This document shows, piece after piece, positions 1 to 6,370 of a stretch of 15,052 nt of DNA. The stretch covers positions 1-15,052 of the forward strand of contig JAUVQP010000019.1 of the NCBI GenBank assembly GCA_030598075.1, in the 5' to 3' direction. Position 1 is the stretch's first letter. Each line of letters starts with the position of its first letter. The translations under genes and the position numbers were made by a program. The stretch comes from Miltoncostaeaceae bacterium. GTDB lineage: Bacteria; Actinomycetota; Thermoleophilia; Miltoncostaeales; Miltoncostaeaceae. The notes beneath the pieces are model-generated. The model searched no databases. It saw only the letters and a program-made list of their open reading frames with translations, and was not told where the DNA came from.

Positions 1-1139
1 CCCTCCCCCAGCCGGTCGTCCGTGACATAGCGGAGCCCGAGGCGCTCTCGTTGGGCGACGCGAGCTTTTCGGATGGAGGCTCCGGCCAGCTTGATGTCGC
101 CGCTCGACGGGCGCCGATGCCCGGCGATGCACTCCGCGAGCTCTCGCTGCCCGTTGCCGTCCACGCCGGCCACTCCGAGCACCTCGCCGACGTGCACCGT
201 GATCTGCACGTCATGGAGCCCCATCTCGCCCGGTCCTCCCTCGGCGCTGAGGCCGACGAGCTCGAGCAGGGGCTCCTTGGACGCGACTCGCGGAGCCGGT
301 GCCGTCGCCTCGCCAAGTGCGATGTCGACCACCGCGGCGTCGCCGGGCTCGTCGCCGAACATGAGCGACACGATGCGGTCCTCCAACTCCTCCGCGGTCG
401 ACGAGCGCAGCTCGTCCGGTTGGATGTCCCCGACCACGCGTCCTTCTCGGAGCACCGACACACGGTCGCCCATGGATGTTGCCTCGTGAAGCTTGTGCGT
501 GATGAGCACCACGGCCAGCCCACTTTCCGTGAGGCCGCGAATCACCTTCGCCAACTCCTCGACGCCCTGCGGCGTCAGCATGGACGTGGGCTCGTCGAGG
601 ATGACGACCTTGGAGCCACGCCACAGCGCCTTGATGATCTCGATCTGCTGTTGCTTTCCCAGCGCCAGCGCTCCGGCCGTCGCGTCGGGGTCGACGTCCG
701 CGCCGAGCGTGCTGGCGATCTCTTCGAGCCGCACCCTCGCCGCGACCTCGTGGAGTCGCACCTCGCCTTCCGCACCGAGCATGAGGTTCTCGAGGACGGT
801 GAGCGTCGGCACGAGGGTCGTGTGCTGGTAGACCATGCCGATGCCGAGGTCGAGTGCCCGCCGGGGCGAGTCGATGTGCACCTCCTCGCCGTCGACGAGA
901 ATGTGCCCCGAATCCGGGGCGATCATCCCCGAGAGGATGCTCATCAGCGTGGACTTGCCGGCCCCGTTCTCGCCGAGGAGGCAGTGGACCTCGCCGGCCG
1001 CCAGCGAGAGGTGCACGCGGTCGTTGGCGAGCACCCCGGGATAGGCCTTGGTGATGTCGACGAGCTCGACCGCGGGGGTGCTCGCCGACCGCTTGTCCCC
1101 TTGTGAAGTCAGTGAGCCTCCCGCGCTCGCCGGGCCCAC
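1..1139 (-). CDS. ABC transporter ATP-binding protein, BMP/nucleoside-importer type (C-terminus cut by window edge)
   Basis: Cytoplasmic ATPase that powers an importer of the BMP-associated (YufO-like, carbohydrate/nucleoside CUT2-like) family, which has two fused nucleotide-binding domains. In domain 1 I read Walker A GENGAGKST (residues about 56-64), a Q-loop in MVYQHTTL, the atypical signature LALGKQQQIEI, Walker B VVILDEPTS and the switch histidine in LITHKLHE. A linker of about 60 residues leads into domain 2, whose Walker A is degenerate (GVDGNGQRE), as is normal in this family. About 379 codons are visible and the end of domain 2 lies beyond position 1. The start is uncertain. The only usual start codon in frame upstream of the conserved TPAVELVDITKAYPG is GTG at 1139-1137, which overlaps the arm of a strong hairpin and has no good ribosome site. 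It lies downstream of the BMP lipoprotein gene in the same direction. The two permease genes are expected past the left edge. Confidence 0.94.
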   Translation of the reverse strand, partial: MGPASAGGSLTSQGDKRSASTPAVELVDITKAYPGVLANDRVHLSLAAGEVHCLLGENGAGKSTLMSILSGMIAPDSGHILVDGEEVHIDSPRRALDLGIGMVYQHTTLVPTLTVLENLMLGAEGEVRLHEVAARVRLEEIASTLGADVDPDATAGALALGKQQQIEIIKALWRGSKVVILDEPTSMLTPQGVEELAKVIRGLTESGLAVVLITHKLHEATSMGDRVSVLREGRVVGDIQPDELRSSTAEELEDRIVSLMFGDEPGDAAVVDIALGEATAPAPRVASKEPLLELVGLSAEGGPGEMGLHDVQITVHVGEVLGVAGVDGNGQRELAECIAGHRRPSSGDIKLAGASIRKARVAQRERLGLRYVTDDRLGE

Positions 1140-1167
1140 ACGGACCCGGCCGAAGCCGGGTCCGTGT
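1138..1167 (-). terminator. cUUCGg hairpin between binding-protein and ATPase genes
   Basis: Perfect inverted repeat: 13-bp arms (1138-1150 and 1155-1167, ACACGGACCCGGC with its complement) around a 4-nt loop. Read on the minus strand the loop is TTCG closed by C-G, the classic very stable cUUCGg tetraloop. It begins 12 nt after the BMP gene stop and reaches the GTG chosen as ATPase start. There is no T-tract after it. In transporter operons such hairpins often cause partial termination or protect the upstream mRNA end, giving more binding protein than ATPase. That role is inference; the hairpin itself is plain in the sequence. Confidence 0.6.
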
Positions 1168-1179
1168 CGCCGCGATGGA

Positions 1180-2253
1180 CTAGCTGTTGATCAGCGCTTG
1201 GACCTCCTCCAGCGTGGCGGTCTCGGGAACCTCGATCTCGCCGGCCGCGATCTGCGTCTGGGCCTCGTCGACCTGGTCCCAGACGGAGTCGTCGGCCTTG
1301 TCCGTGCGCAACAGCGAGATGCCGTTGTCGACGCTCAGGACGTAGCCCTGCTCGCCGAAGGTGCCGGCGTCGATGTCGCCGACGGCCTGCTCGAACACCG
1401 GAGTGAAGTTCCACAGCACCGAGGATAGGAGCACGCCCTCCTCGTCGACACTGGTCTTGTCGCCGATGACGTCGATGAAGTAGACCTGCTCGGCGCCGGC
1501 CGGCGGGGTCGCCGTCTCGACGGCCTGGAGCATGCCGAACGACGCTCCGTCACCCATGCCGAACACGATGTCGGATCCGGCGGCGATGACGCTCGAGGTG
1601 ACGCGCCGGCCTCCGGCGGCGTCCGCGTATGCCGCCTGACCGATCTGGGCGAGGCGGAAGTTCATGTCGGGGTTGACGCTGCGGGCACCGGCGACGAAGC
1701 CGCCGGACTGCTTGTACCAGTTGCTGTCCGCGGCCGAGACCACGATGCCCAGGGTGTTGGTGGCGGTGACGTTGGCGGCGAGGATGCCGGCAAGGTAGGC
1801 GCCCTGCTGGCTCGCCGTCTCGATGTCGCCCACCTCGCCCGGGACGTTCGCGTCCGGAGCGTCGTAGACCAGGGTCGGCACGTCAAATTCGGCCGCGACC
1901 TTCGGCGCGATCGTGTTGTAGCCGCTCGCCTGGGCGATGATCAGGTTGGAGCCGCTCTGGGCCAGACGGCGTAGAACCGGCTCGACGTTCTCGTAGCCGA
2001 TCCCGTCCGCGACGTCGACCTCGGCACCGACGGCAGTGGCCGTGGCCTCTGCGCTCTCGACGCCCTGCTGGTTCCAGCCGAAGTCGTTCGCCTCTTCCGG
2101 AGCGGCGATGCCGATCTTGCTGACCGTGGCCGAGACTTCGACCTCGTCCTCTCCGCTGTCGTCGTCGTCGTCGCCGCACGCGGCGAGCGCGAAAGCGGCC
2201 AGCACGACCGCCATCGCGACGGCGAGCCAGATGAATGCCCGGCGCCTTCTCAT
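1180..2253 (-). CDS. BMP-family (PnrA-like) substrate-binding lipoprotein of ABC importer
   Basis: Extracytoplasmic solute-binding protein, 357 aa, a normal length for the BmpA/PnrA/TmpC family. The N-terminus is a lipoprotein signal: MRRRR, a hydrophobic stretch, then lipobox LAAC with the lipidated Cys at residue 26 and an acidic tether GDDDDDSGEDE. The mature part starts with the KIGIAAPEEANDFGWNQQG segment. Its D57-F-G-W-N61-Q matches the D-x-(G/S)-x-N-Q ligand-site signature of BMP proteins. A GYENVEPVLRRLAQSGSNLIIAQASGY region and a later FGMGDG loop are also family-like. The ribosome site AAGGAG lies 7 nt before ATG. Characterised relatives bind purine nucleosides, and a few bind other heterocyclic compounds such as riboflavin. 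Because the neighbouring operon looks like pyridine-ring catabolism, a B6-vitamer or related N-heterocycle is a candidate ligand (inference). The gene follows the amidohydrolase by 96 nt, a stretch in which I see no convincing terminator, so the two may share a transcript. Confidence 0.94.
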   Translation of the reverse strand: MRRRRAFIWLAVAMAVVLAAFALAACGDDDDDSGEDEVEVSATVSKIGIAAPEEANDFGWNQQGVESAEATATAVGAEVDVADGIGYENVEPVLRRLAQSGSNLIIAQASGYNTIAPKVAAEFDVPTLVYDAPDANVPGEVGDIETASQQGAYLAGILAANVTATNTLGIVVSAADSNWYKQSGGFVAGARSVNPDMNFRLAQIGQAAYADAAGGRRVTSSVIAAGSDIVFGMGDGASFGMLQAVETATPPAGAEQVYFIDVIGDKTSVDEEGVLLSSVLWNFTPVFEQAVGDIDAGTFGEQGYVLSVDNGISLLRTDKADDSVWDQVDEAQTQIAAGEIEVPETATLEEVQALINS

Positions 2254-2349
2254 GTGGGATCTCCTTGTTCGTGGTCGGGAAGATGAGTTCGCGTTCGCTT
2301 CTCGTGGGTGAAGAGGGGTGGCGCCGAGGGTCCCGGCGGCCCTGGTGCA

Positions 2350-3078
2350 TCAGGCCGCATGGAGCATCTCCTCGACCCCGAACAGGCGGATGGAGTTCTC
2401 GCCGAGCACGCGGTTCACGTCCGCGTCCGAGAGGCCCGAGACGCGGACCTTCTGAAGCTCGACGGACGGGTGATGAAAGGGTGCATCGGAGCCGTACAGC
2501 ACGCGTTCCGGTCCCACGCGCTCCACGGCCTCCTTGATCTTGGTGTGCATGGGCATGCCGGAGGTCTCGAGAAAGACGTGCGGGTTGCGCTCGGCGACGT
2601 CGATGGCGCCATTGATGTAGACGATGTTCCCATGGCCCATGTGCCCGAGGATGAGGCGTAGCGCGGGAAACTCGACGACCGCTTCCTCGATGCTCCAGGG
2701 CAGCGTGAAGATGGGGTGGCCGCAGTGAACGAGGACGGGGAGGTCCCGCTCGACGAGCGCCTCGTAGAGCGGGTGCAGCATGGGGTCGTTCGGGTGGTAG
2801 CCGTCGAGCAGGGGGTGCAGCTTCACCCCGAGAAAGCGGGGGTGCTCGAGCAGCTCGCACGCAGCATCGAGATGCCCCTCCTCGCGCGGGTTGACCCACA
2901 CGAGGCCCCACGCCCCGGGGACGGCGTCGACGATGGCGCGCACCATGTCGTTGCGGGGGTGGAAGACGCACCCCCCGGCGTAGTGGTGCTCGCGCATGAG
3001 CTCCGCCAGCCCGCCCTGATCCAGACGCACATCGAAGAGCGGGAACTCCCCCACATGCATGTGCGCGTCGAAGATCAT
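2350..3078 (-). CDS. Amidohydrolase-2 family metal-dependent hydrolase/decarboxylase (TIM barrel)
   Basis: A 242-aa protein of the amidohydrolase-related family (COG2159/PF04909 type), whose members include ACMSD-type decarboxylases and various amide or lactone hydrolases. Metal-site elements are in the expected order: N-terminal DAHMH (H6, H8), VKLHP (K86, H88), VLVHCGHP (H118), LILGHMG (H146) and the barrel-end aspartate in YGSDAPFHHP (D198). At 242 aa it is shorter than many ACMSD-like enzymes (about 300 or more) but has both ends. The start is the ATG at 3078, chosen because DAHMH should be near the N-terminus; no clear Shine-Dalgarno precedes it. It is the first gene of the leftward transport unit and lies just behind a GntR-type palindrome, so it is probably co-regulated with the divergent operon. 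A role as a decarboxylase or ring-opened-product hydrolase in N-heterocycle catabolism is possible, but the substrate cannot be read from sequence. Confidence 0.9.
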   Translation of the reverse strand: MIFDAHMHVGEFPLFDVRLDQGGLAELMREHHYAGGCVFHPRNDMVRAIVDAVPGAWGLVWVNPREEGHLDAACELLEHPRFLGVKLHPLLDGYHPNDPMLHPLYEALVERDLPVLVHCGHPIFTLPWSIEEAVVEFPALRLILGHMGHGNIVYINGAIDVAERNPHVFLETSGMPMHTKIKEAVERVGPERVLYGSDAPFHHPSVELQKVRVSGLSDADVNRVLGENSIRLFGVEEMLHAA

Positions 3079-3139
3079 GGAGCGGCCCGTCCGCTGCTTC
3101 TGCGGCGCGGGGCCCGCCGGGGCGGCGCGGTCGCCTCTT

Positions 3140-3153
3140 GATTGTCGACAATC
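3140..3153. promoter_or_regulatory. Perfect 14-bp palindrome, probable GntR operator
   Basis: GATTGTCGACAATC is identical to its own reverse complement. It lies in the divergent region between the amidohydrolase/transporter unit (starting at 3078, leftward) and the GntR gene (starting at 3285, rightward). Its core TTGTCGACAA fits the TTGT-n-ACAA style of half-site reported for several FCD-type GntR regulators. Placement and symmetry suggest that the adjacent regulator binds here, controlling both directions and itself. No convincing -35/-10 pair could be fixed around it. Confidence 0.6.
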
Positions 3154-3284
3154 GACATGGGACGCTTTTCTACCACGCGTGATCGATGGGGCGCAATGCC
3201 CTTATCTCGATCCACCCGGCGATCCGTCGCCGGCCCGGCGATCGTGAGGCCACGCCGACCGGACTCCTCAACCCGAAGGAACGA

Positions 3285-3968
3285 GTGACGCCGCGAGTCG
3301 AGAACCTCACCCTCTGGCAGCGGGTTCACGGGCGGCTCCGCGAGGAGATCCTCGCCAACCGGCTGCGCCCCGGCCAGGAGCTCACCGAGCAGGCCCTCTC
3401 GGCCCAATTGGGGGTCAGCAGGGCCCCGGTTCGCGAGGCGCTCGGACGGCTGGCGCAGGAGGGCTTGGTCACGATCCGCCCTCGGCGGGGCGCGGTCGTC
3501 GCGGAGGTCACGCCCGAGGACTTCCTCGAGGCCTACCAGACCCGCGAGGCGCTCGAGGCGCTGGCCATCCGACTGGCGATGCCGCGACTCGGCGCCGCGG
3601 ACCTCGCCGAGCTCGATCGGCTCATCGCCGAGCAGGCCCAGTTGGCCGAGGCGCACGACGTCGACGCCTTCTTCGAGTCCAACGGGCACTTCCATGAGCT
3701 CATCGTGCGCCTGTCGGGCAACCGGACCCTCCTCGACATCTACCAGCAGCTCACGGCCCGGGTGCGGCGCTATCGGACCAAGTCGCTGGCGCTGCGCGGC
3801 TCTCTCGCGCGGTCCGTCGAAGAGCATCGCTCCCTCGTGCGGGCGATCGAGAGGGGTGACGTCGACGAGGCGGTCCGACTGCTGGTCGAGCACATCCGGG
3901 TCCCGCAGCACCGCCTGGACGAGGGCGGCGAGACCGAGCTCGTTCTCAAGGAGGCGGTGCCGGCATGA
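3285..3968 (+). CDS. GntR-family transcriptional regulator, FCD (FadR) subfamily
   Basis: DNA-binding repressor or activator of about 227 aa. The N-terminal winged helix-turn-helix is clear: LTLWQRVHGRLREEILANRLRPGQ, then LTEQALSAQLGVSRAPVREA and LAQEGLVTIRPRRGAVV. The C-terminal all-helical FCD sensor domain has NGHFHELIVRLSGN, SVEEHRSLVRAIERGD and LLVEHI. The three FCD metal histidines are H137, H181 and H203, spaced as in known members, but the usual Asp four residues before the first His is Asn133. I chose GTG at 3285, preceded by GAAGGA, over an in-frame ATG at 3186 that would add a 33-residue tail absent from the family. The stop overlaps the next start (ATGA), so the regulator is the first gene of the catabolic operon and probably autoregulates through the 3140-3153 palindrome. 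The inducer is probably a pathway intermediate (inference). Confidence 0.95.
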   Translation: MTPRVENLTLWQRVHGRLREEILANRLRPGQELTEQALSAQLGVSRAPVREALGRLAQEGLVTIRPRRGAVVAEVTPEDFLEAYQTREALEALAIRLAMPRLGAADLAELDRLIAEQAQLAEAHDVDAFFESNGHFHELIVRLSGNRTLLDIYQQLTARVRRYRTKSLALRGSLARSVEEHRSLVRAIERGDVDEAVRLLVEHIRVPQHRLDEGGETELVLKEAVPA

Positions 3969-4996
3969 GCCGCCCGCGGTTTGGCGTCAACCTCAACAAC
4001 CGCGAGCCGCTTATCGCGCCCGACTACGACCTGCCCATGCTGCTCGCCCTCTCCGAGCGGGTCGAGGAGCTTGGCTTCGACTCCGTGTGGCTCGGCGACA
4101 GCCTGTTCTCCAAGCCCCGCCTCGAGCCGATCGCGCTGCTGTCGGCCATCTCGCAGCGGACCGAGCGGGTGTCCCTCGGAACCGCGTGCATGGTCTCCTC
4201 CACCCGTAATCCGCTCTATCTGGCGTTGGAGTGGGCGACGCTCGACCAGCTCTCCGGCGGTCGCACGATCCTCGGGGCTGGGATGGGCAACCCCGAGGAG
4301 GGCGTGCGTCGGGAGTTCGCGGCGCTCGGCCTCGACTACAAGAGGCGCTCCGCGATCTTCGAGGAGGGGTTGGCCGCGCTGCGCGCCCTGTGGAGCGAAG
4401 GGCGCGTCGACTTGGCCGGGGAGCACTTCCAATACGACGACATCGCGTTCTACTCCGGCACCGAGCTGGGGCCCCTCATGCCGGTCCAGTCTCCCCCGCC
4501 CATCTGGGTCGTGTCGAACCCCCGGCTCGTCGGCGACGCCCCGAAGGAGGTCATGGAGCGGCGCCTCCGAGCGGCGTGCCGACGCATCGTCACCTACGGC
4601 GACGGCTGGATGACCTGTTGCCGAGCCACGCATCGCGACGAGTTCATCGAGCAGCTCGGCTGGATACGCCGCATCGGCGACGAGCTCGGCACCGATACCG
4701 ACGACCTCACGATCTCCTACCAGGTCACGATGAACCTGGGAGACTCGGCGGACGAGGCCCGCCGCGACTTCGACGACTACATCTCCAGGTACTACCCCGA
4801 GCTCTCGCGCTCGATGGACCTCTCCGACTGGGGTCCCGTCGGCACTCCCGACCAGATCGCCGACTGGCTCGCGGCGTTCTCGGAGGCCGGCGTCGACCAC
4901 TTCATCTGCCGCTTTGGCGCGATCGACCAGTTCGGCCAGGTGGAGCGCTTCGCGAGCGAAGTGCTCCCGCGTTTCGTCCCGGACCCCGTGAGGTAG
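3965..4996 (+). CDS. LLM-class (luciferase-like) flavin-dependent oxidoreductase
   Basis: A 343-aa TIM-barrel flavoprotein of the bacterial luciferase family (PF00296). Recognisable elements are the N-terminal strand RFGVNLNN, the LGFDSVWLGDSLF segment, SLGTACMVSSTRNPLYLALEWATLDQLSGGRTILGAGMGNP, and a C-terminal VGTPDQIADWLAAFSEAGVDHFICRFG motif typical of the group. These enzymes use FMN (with a reductase partner) or F420; the sequence alone does not decide. Family members include RutA, which opens the pyrimidine ring, as well as alkane and sulfonate monooxygenases. It is translationally coupled to the GntR gene by an ATGA overlap and lies 4 nt before the NicX-like gene. In an operon with pyridine-catabolism enzymes, a monooxygenase acting on an N-heteroaromatic ring is a sensible guess (inference). 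No flavin reductase gene is nearby. Confidence 0.93.
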   Translation: MSRPRFGVNLNNREPLIAPDYDLPMLLALSERVEELGFDSVWLGDSLFSKPRLEPIALLSAISQRTERVSLGTACMVSSTRNPLYLALEWATLDQLSGGRTILGAGMGNPEEGVRREFAALGLDYKRRSAIFEEGLAALRALWSEGRVDLAGEHFQYDDIAFYSGTELGPLMPVQSPPPIWVVSNPRLVGDAPKEVMERRLRAACRRIVTYGDGWMTCCRATHRDEFIEQLGWIRRIGDELGTDTDDLTISYQVTMNLGDSADEARRDFDDYISRYYPELSRSMDLSDWGPVGTPDQIADWLAAFSEAGVDHFICRFGAIDQFGQVERFASEVLPRFVPDPVR

Positions 4997-5000
4997 TGAA

Positions 5001-6011
5001 ATGACCGTCACCCGTGATGCTCTTCAGAAGGACGCCGCGCTGGTCGTGGACGTCTGCATGTCGGTCGAGAAGGACGACGTCGTCACGATCATCTGCGACG
5101 ACGAGCACCGTCAGCAGGCGGCCGTCATCGCGGATGTCGTCGTGGACAGAGGTGGCTGGCCCGTCGTCATGAACAACGAGACGCAGGTTCGCCGCGGGCG
5201 CGCCGACGTCCACTTTCCCATGGCGCCGCCCAGGAATCTGCACCAGGCCATGGTCAGCTCGGACGAGGTGATCATCGTGGCCAACCTGGAGTGGGCCAAC
5301 CGCTTCGCGCACGTCGATGCGGTCAAGGAGACCTGCTTCGGCGCCAACGCCAAGATCGCGTCCGTCGAGCCCGGCATGGGCAGCTGGGGGATCACCGAGG
5401 AGGACCTGCACCGGGCGATCGCCCGTGCGAAGAAGGCCATGGCCGTCCTCGACGGCAAGCGACACGTCCGTGTCACCACGCCGGCCGGCACCGACTTCAC
5501 GGTGTCCATCGAGGGCCGCCCCTCGCTGGAGGTCACGCCGATCAAGCGGCGCGGCCAGATGATGGGCCCGCTGCCGCTGTGGGCCGAGGTCGCGTTCGCC
5601 GCGGTGGAGGACTTCACTCACGGCGTCGCGATGGTGGACGGCGTGATGCTCGGCATCGGCCTGGAGGGCCAGGTCGAGGAGCCGATCAAGTGGACGCTGG
5701 AGGGCGGTCGGTGCGTCTCCATCGAAGGCGGCGACGAGGCCGACCGTTTGAGGACTGCCATCTCGGGCGTCGAGAACGCCGACGTCGTGGGCGAGTTCGC
5801 CTTTGGGGTCAGCGACAAGGCGCCGTTCGGCACGCCATCCGAGAAGGGTCGGGTCGGCACGGTCCACCTCGCTCTGGGCGACAACCACAACGCCTACCCG
5901 GGTGGCCAGAACGTGTCCGCGCTTCACCTCGACGGGGTGTTCCTCGAGGCGACCATGCAGATCGTGGACGACGGCACGTACATCCTTCGGGACGGACAGT
6001 GGATGCTGTGA
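5001..6011 (+). CDS. M29-peptidase/NicX-like metalloenzyme (candidate ring-cleaving dioxygenase)
   Basis: A 336-aa protein of the superfamily that joins M29 (thermophilic) aminopeptidases and NicX 2,5-dihydroxypyridine 5,6-dioxygenase. I see the central HVRVTTPAGTDFTVSIEGRPS region, GEFAFGVSDKAPFG, and the metal-site end GTVHLALGDNHNAYPGGQN followed by LHLDGVF. H289, H309 and D311 fit the His...His-x-Asp metal ligands shared by both groups. The gap between the histidines is only 20 residues, shorter than I recall for M29 (about 31) or NicX (about 53). NicX opens a dihydroxylated pyridine ring between C5 and C6; M29 enzymes cleave peptides. Operon context (molybdenum hydroxylase, flavin monooxygenase, B6-type enzymes) favours ring cleavage, but an aminopeptidase-like activity cannot be excluded. 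GAGGT at 4990-4994 is a well-spaced ribosome site for the ATG, and the stop overlaps the cupin start (GTGA). Confidence 0.88.
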   Translation: MTVTRDALQKDAALVVDVCMSVEKDDVVTIICDDEHRQQAAVIADVVVDRGGWPVVMNNETQVRRGRADVHFPMAPPRNLHQAMVSSDEVIIVANLEWANRFAHVDAVKETCFGANAKIASVEPGMGSWGITEEDLHRAIARAKKAMAVLDGKRHVRVTTPAGTDFTVSIEGRPSLEVTPIKRRGQMMGPLPLWAEVAFAAVEDFTHGVAMVDGVMLGIGLEGQVEEPIKWTLEGGRCVSIEGGDEADRLRTAISGVENADVVGEFAFGVSDKAPFGTPSEKGRVGTVHLALGDNHNAYPGGQNVSALHLDGVFLEATMQIVDDGTYILRDGQWML

Positions 6012-6370
6012 GCGAGGTCACCCGCGTCTCGCTCAACGACGTCGAGCCCATTCCGCTTCCCGGCGGCAGCTGGTCGCGCATGCTCGTCACGGGGGACCGG
6101 GTCCAAGGCGCCCGCAGCTCGCTCGGAACCTCGATCTTCACGGTGGGATCGGAGCTCCCCCCGGTCTGTCACGAGACCGAGGAGTTCGCCTACGTCGTAG
6201 CCGGCACGGGGGAGCTGCGCCTCGACGACGGCCCGGTGCCCTTCGGCCCCGGCGACGCCCTTCACATCCCGGCCGGCGTGTGGCACGGCATCTCGGTCAC
6301 CGGAGACGAGGACGTGGCGATGGTCTTCGGCTTTCCGCATCCGGACTACCCGCCGACCGAGCGACGCTGA
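6008..6370 (+). CDS. Small cupin-domain protein
   Basis: A 120-aa single-domain cupin. Motif 1 is read in PPVCHETEEFAYVVAGTGEL (H55, then E58/E59 and the closing G) and motif 2 in FGPGDALHIPAGVWHGISV (P88, G90, H93). The first histidine of the usual H-x-H pair is replaced by Val53, so a catalytic metal site would be incomplete or altered. Such proteins may be small-molecule isomerases, dioxygenases or binding proteins, and the substrate is not readable. The start is GTG at 6008, overlapping the previous stop by 4 nt (GTGA); its own stop overlaps the next ATG (TGATG). It is therefore inside the coupled catabolic operon and probably acts on a pathway intermediate (inference). Confidence 0.9.
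   Translation: MSEVTRVSLNDVEPIPLPGGSWSRMLVTGDRVQGARSSLGTSIFTVGSELPPVCHETEEFAYVVAGTGELRLDDGPVPFGPGDALHIPAGVWHGISVTGDEDVAMVFGFPHPDYPPTERR

Noticed and set aside
51..1106. Plus-strand open frame of about 351 codons
   Set aside because: The minus strand of the same stretch encodes a clear ABC ATPase with all its motifs; the plus-strand product has none.
3186..3284. N-terminal extension of the GntR regulator from an upstream ATG
   Set aside because: The 33 extra residues are Arg/Pro-rich and unlike the family; GTG at 3285 has a GAAGGA ribosome site and gives the normal N-terminus.
3770..5011. Minus-strand open frame of about 413 codons over the GntR/LLM region
   Set aside because: Shadow of two well-supported plus-strand genes; composition is Arg/Asp/Val-rich and no domain is seen.
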